Shown piece by piece: positions 21,579 to 34,800 of a stretch of DNA of 64,000 nt; position 1 is the stretch's first letter, and each line of letters starts with the position of its first letter. The DNA comes from Telmatherina bonti (taxonomy: Eukaryota > Chordata > Actinopteri > Atheriniformes > Telmatherinidae). The stretch is from NCBI GenBank assembly GCA_933228915.1, contig OW121821.1, positions 20,243,112-20,307,111 of the forward strand, written 5' to 3'. Under the pieces are notes generated by a model. The model was not told where the DNA came from. It searched no databases and saw only the letters and a program-made list of their open reading frames with translations. Made by a program: the position numbers and the translations under genes.

Positions 21579-24500
21579 GTAGGTTTTCCAGTCCAGCAGC
21601 TGAGGAGTTGATGCTCCAATGTTTAAGCCTGGAAATCATAACAAAAAAAACTTATCATCCACGCGCGCTCTTCATTGCATCACCCACCCTTTTTAATTAC
21701 AAACTGTAGTTTGCTTCCATTTTCAGGATGTCATAAATTCAAACTGATGACAGCTCTCATTAGATTCGTGTCCATGCTGCTGATTGATTGCTTAGTGAAT
21801 ACCACTCTTCACACATCACTGCTAATGGTGTCACAACAATGGTGAGGAATTTTCCCCGATAGATCTGCTGCATCTCTTAATTATCCCTAACTGAGGCAAA
21901 TCAGGTATCATACTCACACCTGTGTCTCTGCCTACCACCTCCAGCCTCATTAGCCTTCATTTATTACACAGGATTTGGTCATATTATACCCACCTCTTCA
22001 CATGGATGTGATTGAGCATTCCCGCCTATCATCCTCCGCAGTGATGCTTTATTATGGCACCAGTGAGGACTAACAGTTGTGCCCAGTTTCTCCATGCACC
22101 ACATTGGTGGCTGCGTACAGTGAATGGAATCACCCAGGCACAAAAGATCAAATTCTCAACTCATTGAGGCTCATTTGATGTTCCCATGTGGCTGAATGGA
22201 ACAAAATAAGACAGGGACACACTGGTTTAATTATATTTAGTTGGTAATGGAAGCAACCAGTATACTAAGTATGTTGACTTTGGTTGTAAATTTTTAGTTT
22301 TAGGCATTTTAGTTTTTTATTTATTCATTTTTAATTTTATTAGCAAAGTTTGAGTCTTTGTCTATGTGGGGTGGGTAACCAGTAGCCTACAGTAACGGTC
22401 TGCTGCATGTTCAGCCTGCATGCTTTCTTTTCTTTTTTTCTTTTTGTTAGTTTCTTTTTATTTTCCGTGGTTGTCTATGTTCATTCATATTTTCCCTTTT
22501 CTGCTGTTGGAAAATGGATGGATGGATGGATGCTGTTGGATGTACCAACATAGATGCTGGAACTGATATTTAAACTTAAGTTTATTTAGCATAGAATCAC
22601 TTATTGTCAATTCACTTAGAAATTTGTGAAATGCTTAAAATAGCCACCCTGCTGTAAGATAACTGGGTGGATTACTGGTAGTGCACATCTTTGTTTTGAT
22701 TTGCAGGCTAAATGCAAATAGCTTAATACAGGCCGTGTGCTCTAGCATCCTCCTCAGGATTTTCCTCTCATCCCGGTGAAACCTGTTGTGTGGGCAGAAT
22801 CATCAGTGCATATATTCACACACATTTTTTATGATTTATTGTGCATTTCCTGCCAATGAAAAGCCATACACCTTTTTATATTTTTTGTAGATGACTGACA
22901 CTTCCCCAACAAAATCTTCCTCCTTTTTCCCGGACACATGGTACCGAAAGGCCTACGAGGACACCACCCGCTCCAGCACACGGCCCACACCAGAGGGTGC
23001 TGGCTCCATGCCCAGCTCCACTGGCACCCCATCTCCAGGCTCAGGAATCTCATCACCAGGATCCTTCTCTGGATCCCCAGGAACCATCTCTCCAGGGATT
23101 GGCACAGGATCACCGGGCTCTCTTGGTGGTTCTCCAGGTTTTGGGACAGGTTCACCAGCATCGGGCAGTGGAAGTTCTCCTGGCAGTGAGAGAGTGATAT
23201 GGTGTGAAAACTGCAATGCTCGGCTGGCAGAGTTAAAACGACAAGCAATGAAACTACTCATTCCTGGACCGTACTCCAGCAAGGTAAAGATTCACATTGC
23301 TTTGTTTTGGCTATTTTTATGTGTACCACTGAGTGCTTACATGTGTTTATGTACATCCTCAAGCTGTTTGTCATCTTTTGGTTTCTTGGTAATTCTCACT
23401 GGCATAAAGTCCAAAAATAACTTGCTCCCTCATTAACTTTGGCATTTGAACAGTGACACTTATTAACTTGATTCCTAATGAAAGACTGGGCTGCTAATCC
23501 TTCTCTGCTTACGGTGTTGCTGTGTCATCACAGTTACTGTTGTCATAAATCATAAGGAGGTTGATATGTGCTGTTACTCAACCCCCTGAACAGCTGTGAA
23601 AAGGATCAACAGGCCTTTGGGATTCAGGATAATTATTGTATCGGAGGCTGCTAATCAAGTACTGACAGAGTGCCAAAAACAAAACGCTAGCCACAACCGA
23701 GACTGCTTTGATTCTTATCTTTTACCCCACTGATCATTTTCACCAAATCAATTAGCTCACTTTATTCTGCTGTATACTGAGTTCCAGCTTTTGACAGAAT
23801 CAGCAGGATGCCGTTACTGACTGGTTGCAGCACCTATTTATTTATATGGAATGCTGACTTTTTTTTTTTTTTTTATTCAGCTAGAACCTTAAATGAGTGT
23901 ATTTTTATATGTGCAGAAAATCAGATTTTTTTTTTCATCAGTCTAGTGTTTCCCTGTAGGCAGGTTAAGAGTTGCCGGGTACTTCAAGTTGATTATGGAC
24001 AAAAGACAAAATTACACATCTATGATAATGACATATGTTATTTCATTTTATTTGTACGCCAAATTATTTGTACGCCATGTATTGTTAATATATTTAAGAC
24101 CTGTGCTGGATATATATCATCCCTTTTTTTATAACAAAAGGCAAAGCTTCACTTTCAGCTATAATGATCCAAGTAAAGAATACTTTTCATTTCATTACAT
24201 TTTTTGACACATTTGATTCTATAAAAAGTATAATTGGAAAAAATTAAAACGTTATGGTTTATCAGTAGGTATGTGTAAAAAAAAAACCAAAACAACAGCC
24301 CCAAAAAACAATGACAATCCTCCTGGCAGTGTTTTTGGTTGTCCATATTTTGCCCCTGTGTTTATTTTGCGGAATTTGACTGCACTCAAGTTGTGAAAAC
24401 AATGGACCACACATGAAGCTTTGAGTTAATTGGTAACAAATAAGAACATATGAAGAAACATGCTGCCAATAACATGCAGAGCCAGATATAGAGCTGAGAC

Positions 24501-27500
24501 AGCACGACTTTTACTGTGTGTAAGACAGTAACAGGGTGGAGAGACTGGATTCTTATTAGTTAAAGAGTATAACACTTGGAAATGGTTAGGAGCATTGGGG
24601 GTTAGTTAGAGCTGCATGTTGGTGCACCACTAATTAAAGCGTTATTTGTGAGGTTGGGTTTAGTTCAGGCTGATTACAGCTTTCCTGTTGTGGTCACTTT
24701 TATTGCAGCATAGAATGAGCACAAGCCTAGTAGAGTATATTATAACTTGGCTACTTAAGCTACTGTGTGTCTTAATGTAAAACAATACTGTTTGTGTTAA
24801 AATTTAAATGGATTCTTTTACCTTCAGTAAAACTGCGCCAACAATGATTTTGCACAACTACAGGACAAAGCCGGAGATAAACTAAAAATAATCTCAATCT
24901 TCCTGATTCAATGACAAGTCACTAAAATACTTTGAAACAAGGTACTGCTTGAACACAGGTGCAGTGTACAAACATGCATGCAGCACATCAGATACCATTA
25001 GAGTAATTCTATAATCAGTTGAAACAAATGTTTTCTGAATGAATTCATAAGCAGCAGCATCTTCAGTCCAACAAACTCTTCACATGTTCATTGAATCTCT
25101 ACAAATGCATTAGTTTGACTTTTTAAACGAACAGAATGCCTAACATCTGTTTAGCAGAGGTTGCTCTTATGTACATGTGCTGCAGACAATGCTGAGAGTT
25201 TAGTACACAACGGAGTATAAAGCTGACCACCTGGATACACCATGAGGTGACACCAACTGTAAATTTCACCAAACATATTTCAATGGAGGAAATTCTATTT
25301 AGAAAAAGAGACAAACACCCAGGCAAACAGGAGTCTAATGGTATATCAGCCACCCTTTCTTGGTGTTTTGTCATTTATTCCTATGATGTGGGATTGTTTG
25401 AACCTTTGGCAAACACAACTAATACAACTCTATTAGAAGCTTTGATCCCCACCAAAAAAGAAAAAAAGAAAAGAAAAGAAAGGGGCAGCTATAGCTCTGC
25501 CTTGGTGTGGTGGTATGGGAGAACCAGGTAGGAGAAAATTAAAGGGAAAATTAACCTCCAAACCACTGTATGCACACCATTCTTTTGGCCAGGCATGTGA
25601 ATTTTTATTTTAAAACTTGTAAATAATGTTAAATATGGAGATCAGGTTTCTACTAGACGTTCACACACATATTCCTCAGACAGAAGCTTATTTTCTGTTG
25701 GTAATTGAGCAGGTCCTCTGCAGGACAGGACTGGTTCCCTTGCTGTAAAATACCTCTGGGTCATTACTGAATAACTTAACGCTTCAGTTATTTTAGCCAA
25801 GTAGATTTTTTTTTCTTTTTACCTCAGATAAAAGTAAACTGACCTGCACAGGTGTTCTGTGTCAAAGAAAAGCTGAACTCATGTCCTTGGTGAAGCAACG
25901 TGACCTAATAATCCTTCTCCTTCACCAAATGTGCCACAGCAGCAGTTCAGTGTGTGTGTGCACATGTGTGTTCTAAGTATTCTGTCAGTATGAGACCTCG
26001 TGTTATTCCCACAGGACATGTGATCCCCACACAGCTAGAATACAAACACATACACGTTTGCCAATGAATAAAAATCCCACATAAACACACGCAAACCTTT
26101 GCTGGTCTCATGAATATGGAGACATGACAAGTCATGCTTGAGCTATGCTAGCCACACACACTCACAATCAAGTTGCTCCAGACTTGTATTCATTTCTACA
26201 AGACTTCTAACCGCTGCTTGTCTAACTTTAACCTTTATCTTAAATTTAGTCTTCACCTTTATATGTAATAATTAATTTAATTGTGACTTTATCCCCTCAC
26301 AAACAAACTTCCCACAGTGAAGTAGTTCAAGCACATTTGTCCTCACCACATGAGGAAAACGGGTCCATACACACATTCTCAGACAATGCTGTTATGGTAA
26401 TTGTGACCTTCACAGCTCTTACCTTTTTAATATTTTGCTGTGTACATGTCTGCAGTTCAGCATTTATGTAAGTTTGTGTGTCTACAAGCACTCAGAAAAA
26501 TGAGTTAGTAACATCATTTGTAACAATGCTTAAATATCATGACTGAAGAACACGCGTCCACTTGTAGATTGTATAAATAGTTGTTTTTCAATGTAAATAA
26601 AGCGTTTTTGTTTCTGAACAATGTTGCATGAACTTCACCTCTATATTTAATCAGGAATAGACTGATTGCTCATGCCTCTGAGAGGAGTTGACAGTTTACA
26701 GACAAAGATTATAAAGAGATGAAGATGGACTGAAAGATTAACTGACACCAGCCAGAGGAAGATTATTGTACTATACTGTGTTGGTGCATAAACTGGTGTC
26801 CTCAAATTAAAAGCAAATCCATTCCCAGTTGTTTTTTTTTCTGTTATTACTATTCTTACTCAGCTGAATGAGAAACAAGAGCATGAGGCAGGCAGGTCAT
26901 TTTGCCAGGGGCACTATTGTGTGCGTGTGGGGGGCAAAACAGTGCTCTGTTGCAGGATTACAATGTGTTTCAAGGTTTAGACGCACACCAAAAATGCATG
27001 CACAGTTGCATGACTCAAAAGCACATCTGGCTACACAGCTGCATCCACTTAAGGCCTCCGTCCCTGCTGGTACATGTAGCTGTGTGTGTCTGTGTATTCA
27101 TCCCTTATATCCATGCCCAAATCATAATTGGATGGAGGATGATCTGTTTTTGGTTGGTCCAGTTCAGCTCAGGAAACTGGGTCACTTTGTGTGTGGGTGT
27201 GTATTTCAGTCACCAGCAGTCTGTTTCAGATCAGCTAAAAGTCAAAACCTTCCATGTTTAGAAAGTGAAATGTATACCGCTCCACCGTTCCACATCAGAC
27301 ATGAGAAAATGACAATATAACCACTAACATGTCCTTTTTTTTTTATCTTAAGAGGACTTTGTAGTGGCAGCTTGAGATTTACTGAGGTTACTTTGTCTTG
27401 TTTTGACGTCAGTTTGAGTTTTGAAGTGTTTAAAACTTTCTAAACACGGTAAGCATACTAAACATATCACTCTTTGTTTGCCTGCACTGAGTTATTCATT

Positions 27501-30500
27501 ACTGTTAAATGCTTTACTGACGTCACTTTAATTAAGCTTTTCTTCGCGTCTATAAAAAAGCCCCAAGAGTTAAAAAAATATATGGCTTTAGATAATATTT
27601 ATGAAGTGATACATTTGAACACATCCTGTGTTGGAGAGCTCTGCATGGATGTCCCTCTGTTCTTAAATGCATCATAGTTAACGTTGCCAAACAGTTGCTC
27701 ATCTCTGGGATTATCAAACTAAAACTGATTGGGCTTTTTTTTTTTAAAGTGGCTGCTTTATTCCCTTTCAATTAGCTTTGAAAGTTCAGTGTTGCCATTT
27801 TCACACATGGTTATTTGGAGGACTGACTGTAGACTTTGCTTGCAGTTGCATGTTTACATGTGCACTAGGCATAAGAAAGTCATCTGCAATTCCTTCAACA
27901 AACTAGATTTATGCTACATGATCATACCACCTGAGTAGAGCACACTAATGAGAATCGATTTCATCCACAGCATTTTGAGAAAAATGGGTTAGCTGGGTTC
28001 CTAAATTTCAAGTGTAAAATCTGACATGCAGTCTGGAATAAGAGAATGAACAGCAACTGTTTTCAGCATTCAAACTTGCTCATTGGGATTCTCCAAAGTA
28101 TTTTCTGCACCATTCACACTGGCTCTTTTAGACATTTTTGAACTCTTCATAAGAGGACTGGCTGCATTATTTGAAACATGTCTAGTCTATTAAATGTCCC
28201 CCGAGTTTTTGTCTGTAAGTATTCAGGACTTCAGTGCATTCATAAAAATAAAAACCATAAAAAAACCTTTTTCAGATTTTTTTGTCCAAATTAGCAGCTA
28301 AAGCCTAGAAAATACAGATTCACATTCCAGCACAGGGATTTGGTCTGTCTGACTGGGAATCTTGTAAGGAGGAGAAACTTGGTTTAAAATTTTGGGATGG
28401 AGATTTTGATTTTTCGACAATACACCAATTTTAGAGCTAGATTTAGAAAAAAAGTAAACCACTTTAACTGCTTTTTTTCCCCCATGGTTCCTCTTCTTTT
28501 TGTCTTTTTCCCTTAGTGTTTACAGTCATGAGTACTGTTTCACTACAAGGTTTTTTCTCTCTTACCTCTAAAAGCGCTTTCACTGTTTGGTCATATTTCA
28601 ACATTTTGATGCACATTTAAAAGTTGACAAAAATGGGGAAAAAGGCATTAAAGCTCACTTGAGTTGGTTTTCGCATTTTTTAAAAAAATTTTTTATAATG
28701 AGGTGTGTGTTGTGAGTGTGGTCCTGAAAAAACTGGTCATGTGCACCATCAGCCAGGAAATAAGCACGACCAGTGGTCATGAACTTGGAAAGAAAAAAAC
28801 AGTACAACAGAAGACTTTTCTCCATTTTTGTCATATTCAGCAAACAGCAAAATCACCACCATCACCATTAAGATAATCCATGTGAACCTGCTTTTACTGG
28901 CACACATGACAGGGTGAAAATCTGACTGCAAAGTGATTTATGGGGACCTCTGGAAATTATTGGGACTATAATTTTCTCCCCATTAGGGTTAGAATTAAAT
29001 TATGGTTAGGCATTAATTTGTGATGGTTACAGTAAGACTGAGGGGTGAAGGAATGTACTGTGTCCACTGAGCACTCATGAGGCTTAAAAATGAGACATGC
29101 ACATGTGCGAGTGTGTCTCTTACCCAATAATTATTTCTTCTTTGCGACCCCACCACCACCAGTGAACTACAATACTAACCTAGTTTACTTCCTCTAAACC
29201 AGTTACTTGAGGCAAACCTGATGGGAATTTCAATGAGGTGAAACGTTTGGTTTCAGTTTGCTCCACCATAGAGCTGGTTGATGACAGCAGGAAGTAAACA
29301 TCAGCATCTGTGACGGGTTGTTTACATGTATCTAGTGTTGCTCCTGTTGCTTGTTAACCAGATGGAGGCAGTACAATCTGTCAGTAGGTAAAACTTGTTC
29401 TGTTGCTTCTAACATCTGATGCTCACAGTCATCATTTTACATATAAATAAAATCTAAATTATTGTTGTCCTTTTTTAACATGCAAGTTTAGGAAGCAACT
29501 TGGTAACACAACAATAATGGCACAAGTCATACACTTCAGGAATGTGTAACTCATGATGACCTAATGCATTTATTAATGAAGACTTTATCATGAATTTCTT
29601 TTACTCATCATAAACTAATGATGATCTCAATTTGGACTCATGTGATTACTTGACCCCTAATTGATCATCAATTGATGAACATTAATTCACTTAATTCATC
29701 AATATGTAAACACATTTACCAGTTTAAATAGAAACATATAATTTAAATCCCTGCTACTGTTTTTTTTTTCATTTTATGTAATACAAGACACACTCAAAGA
29801 AGTTCACCTAGGTGAACATGGATGTGTAAAAGCACTTTGACTGATCATCATTAGTTTATGGTGAGCAACAGGAATCCATGATAAAGTTTTCAATAATAAA
29901 TGCATTAGTTCATCATGAGTTACACATAACTTAAGTATATGACTTGTACCATTATTGTAAAGTTTTACCAGCAAATTTCTTCCAAGGCAGACAATAAAAG
30001 ATCTTTCGTCTTGAAAATTTATGATAACACTCAAGAACACATGTAACAAACACACAGAGGAAGCATGACTGTTCTGTAAGGACACACTTTATTCAAAACA
30101 TAGTAATAAACAGTGAAATAGTTGTTAGCATCATTATGAAGCTGAAAATAAATAATACAAATGTTAAATATGGCAAAAGAAATTAATTTTCTCAAAAGAA
30201 TGGTCTGTGGTGTTCTGAAAAGTCAACCTGCTGGTACTGATATGATAGGTCAGTAGAGCACGTATCTGTATCACACAGTATTAATCAGCATGTGCTTTCC
30301 TATTTCTGATGGAAATAAAAATGTTGACATGCAAATATAGTAGTTCTTTGCTCTGTGATTTTTTTTCCCCAAAACATATTTACCAAAACGATCAACACCA
30401 GCTTCATCTCTGAATTTATACCTTTATTATGACAGTCAGAAACTTGCCTGGTCATTGGCATATTAAGATGCAGTTATTTTAATGAAAAAACACAACTTGC

Positions 30501-31810
30501 AAAAATAATCATATATTCAGATATGGACTGACACACTGCCGGATGCACAGAGGACATTCTCATTCCTTCATTTAGGTGCAGCTAGAAGTCTTGATATTAA
30601 TGATGTCTGTTTTTCATTGCACAGCATGACTTGAATACAATTTACTTTGCTCACTTTTAGTCACAGATACTTTTCTGATGTTTGTTTTCTGTTGCAGACA
30701 AAAACCCCTCAGCTAGGTGGGATTAACTAATAATCATAGCAGCTCCATGTGAAATTGCTGTGAAAGACAGGGCACAAAACTTTATCAAAACCTTCATGTG
30801 TGTTAACTGTGAGAGCTTATTAACTGCTTTGACAAAAACTTCATATGCATAATTTCTAAGTAATTTAGTTTAAAATTTGAATTTAATTCTATTTTCAGAA
30901 TGTTAAAATTTTCAGAACATTAAAAAGTAATCTTAAGGCACTTTACATATTCACTTTAAACATACAGAAGCACATCAATTTCATTTGAGCAAGCACTTTA
31001 TTTTGTAAACAGAACAAACCTGTGCTACAGAGCTCACCAAGGGTTGTTTGAAAGACAAACATGCACACATAGAAATGCTGTGTAAAGCAGCGTTTGGAAA
31101 TTCTTTGTTGGTGCTCACAGATTACTTTGGAAAATAAAATTGGTTTATTAATTCATTTCCGCTGCATGTCATGAGAAGTGACAATTATTTTTCAGAGAGG
31201 TCTAGTATGTTATGTAGTATCGGTTCAGACTGATACTACAACGCTAAATTGAGGTTGTATTAAAATATTTGACACTGTCTTATCTATTAGGGGAAAAAAT
31301 CCATGTTAGCTAAAATTGAGCGTATTGTGGAATAAAAAAAAGTAGGTTTTACTGCTCAGATAACTGTCAATCCACAAAATCAAGTGGGTTTAATCTACTG
31401 CAAGTTTGTTGAAATAATAAAACAGGGTAACTATCACATGTAGTAATTAGTCTTTAATTTGTGTGCTTATCAGGTTAATGGCAGAATATCATCGCTTAAC
31501 AACATATTCTCCTGGGGATGTAACTGCGCAAAAGTAGCTAACTAGCCCGTAATATCCAAATCCCATAACACTAAGGAAACCTAGCTTGTGGTAACCACGG
31601 CAGCTGTTATTGCCACGGCGGCGACATGTAACAGATGTGAGCTGCATACATAACTCCATCAGTGTTAATGGCCTCCTCATAGCTGTGTGCATGTGTGTGT
31701 GTGTTTGCATGTGACGTGAGAAGCAAAAAGAGGGTGAAAATGTATGGCATTCATGTGAATAATAGCTGATGTTAGTGTGTGTCTTTGTCTATATAGTTTG
31801 TGCGGTCTGA

Positions 31811-31847
<37 letters not shown>

Positions 31848-34800
31848 GGAAAAACAGAGTGAGAGTTAACAATCATGCCCTCCTGATGCCTTTCAGGTGT
31901 GAAAGACATTACCATATAAAGAGGTGGCCTCATCAATAACAGCAAGACAGTATGGATAGATGGATGTTAGTGAAGGAGGGGAGGGATGCTGATGCAGGCT
32001 GAACTGTTGAGCTTACTAGCTAATGTCAACCCCCTGCACACGAAAATACGCACATACACACACACACTCCCACCAGTTCAGTATATAACATTGATTGCTA
32101 CCCTCTCTATTTCAGATTACAATGAAATAACTATAACATAATTCAGTGTGGAAAAATACAGTATTATTTGTACATACAGAACAGCAGGAAACATCTCTTT
32201 TACAACTGTGTTGTTTTTTTTTATATTTCAGCAAGTGGATCACACTGACAATGTGATTTTTGTCATTGGGCATTAAATTCAAATGTATGTGCATCATTAA
32301 TGTAATATCAATAAATTATTGATCAGGATGATTATTGATAGAAGTGTATTTTTCAGTATGATATTGTTTCATAATGCTGAGTGAGCTGAAAGCTCTCAAA
32401 GTCACTATCCAACCGAACATAACTCAGTATTTCCTATCGATGAGCAAATATTTCAGATTGCCCACTGAAGCAATATTCAAAGGACACATTTCTGTTAAAT
32501 TAAATCAGGTATTTTACAGGATAGATTCCTACAGATAAACTTGTCAAACATGCAAAATAATTTAAAAACAGAAATTTCAATGAATGTATAAGTAAATTGC
32601 ACACCAGAATAGACTAAATGAACCTCATTAGTTAGAGTATGACATCATGTTTGATGCACTTTATTGAGACTGGTTATCTATAATATCTGCTAAATCGCAG
32701 GCAACAATATACAGCTGTAGTTTCTAGAGTTTACATTTTCTATGCTACATGCCTCTTGGGTGGTCTTGATAACAGCTGGAGGACACTTCATGCAAATTCC
32801 AAACATAAGGCAGTGAAACATGGGACCACCGTTGGTTTCCAGCCATAACCAAAGATAATCCCATGACTCTTTAACAGCAGTCATCTTTTGTCCACAAAAG
32901 CTCAAATATCACACAATGTATGGCCAGCTACATAGATGTATTCTCCTAAAGAGAAGTTTTCCTTTGTGTAACAAACAATGACAAGATCCTTCATATTTTA
33001 GCATTGTGGATTAAAAATAACACTGCTTAATGGAAATGGGACACATTGATGTTGTGGTTAGTAGTACTACAACTGGACTAATGGATTTAAAATATATTTA
33101 TCTCTGCTTATCAAATAGACTTCAAATCTACTGGGCAATATACTTTAAAGAGTGAATTACTAGTTAGAAAAGAGCTATGATTTTTCTTTTCTTATCCTTG
33201 CATCATTATATACAGATGCCTGACATAATGGCAACAAAAATTTATATAATTAGTGGCATATACGTTTTGCCCTTGATTATTAATAGAGCGGTTTTAATGT
33301 CCCCGTAACAATTAATCATATAAAGCATGAGAAGAATATACATCAGATTCTATGTCTAAAGATTTTGCAAAAGTACAAAGGTTTTTGATACACAATAGGT
33401 CTGAGCAAGTACCACTTCTAGCAAACAGCTATGCTTGCTTGTATTTGTTTCCACACAGAGGACATACTTGCATCAGAAAACACTGACTTATAGTCTCTTC
33501 TTGTGATTGACACCCAAATTTGACGTGATGCATCCCTTAACCTTAACTGTCACAACTCTCACAGTCAACTAAATCTGAACTTCAGACAGGTTTTTGAAGT
33601 AAAAAATACTGGCAAAATGTCCTTCCAATACAGAAATGCCCTCCGTACATTGATTTTTAACTAAAATATGTCTATCCAATTCTTAAAGGACACTTGCACA
33701 AACACACACTACTCGTCTTTATCATTTTTTGGAAATAAAGAAAAGTAAGAGATATTTGCATTTAGAGAAGCAGAGGGAAGAAGAAAAACAAGACTGCAAA
33801 GTGGTTTGATGAATAGCTAGAAGGAAAAAACTGGGGCATTTTTTGTAATGGTGCTATCATTGTCACTAATGTCACTGACCCAGAGCGGACACACTTAATT
33901 AGACTAACTACTCCAGCCAGTAAGCCAGGAGGCTGCCATGGTCAACACTGTCTCACTGTCTGACCAGTCTGCAAAGAGGCAGAGAAGCTATAAAAAGCTT
34001 TGCCAGTTCCAAAAAAGACAAGAGATGAGTTTGGCCAAATACACAAATTAGGAGACTACAGTAACGCACACCCAGATGGAAGTGCAAAATGTTTTTACAG
34101 CAGATGCCGCAGCTATTTTCACACTTGAAGCTCAGCCAAAAGCTGGTATTAAAGGAAAATCCTGGAAACACTTTTGCTTCTCGACTAAACTTGACCCCTA
34201 ATTATTAAAAATGGTGTTTTTTGTTGGCTTTGGGTATAATATTAGATCATATACATGCCTTTCTTATAAAAAATTTGCACATTAAGCTGTTTGAGGTTAA
34301 AACACACATCATATTAATCTTGCTACAGTGATCTAGTCTGGATGCATAAGTTGTTTATCCAAACCTTTTGCATTGGCATTTAAAACTTTTCTTTTGCCAA
34401 AAATAGGAAAACATGGATTTTTATTAAATAAGCTTGAATAAATAAGAAGAAGCAGGCATTACATTTATAGAACCTCTGAATTCCTTACAGGTCACAAAAC
34501 ATGCTCTCATCACTTCAGCACACTGACAACATAATTCAGTGACAATCACATGGAAGAGTGCACACACCCAAACACACACTGACACATGAAAGCTTTTATA
34601 TATATCATCATGCATAAACTTATCTACCCTAAGGATTACATGAGAGCACAAAAATAAACACACATTGGCATGTATCATGTGCATTGCAGAGAAGGCATGT
34701 ACACTGCTGGATGTTGTTGTAAGTGCAACACCTGGTGCATGAGGCCCATAACAACCATAGCAACTTACATCAACAGTACAAAAATATATACATGGAATAC

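Noticed and set aside
26868..27320. 150-codon open frame in kif26b intron 2
   Set aside because: A second frame is also open over the same DNA. The composition looks random, with CA/TG-rich parts, and there is no homology I recognise.
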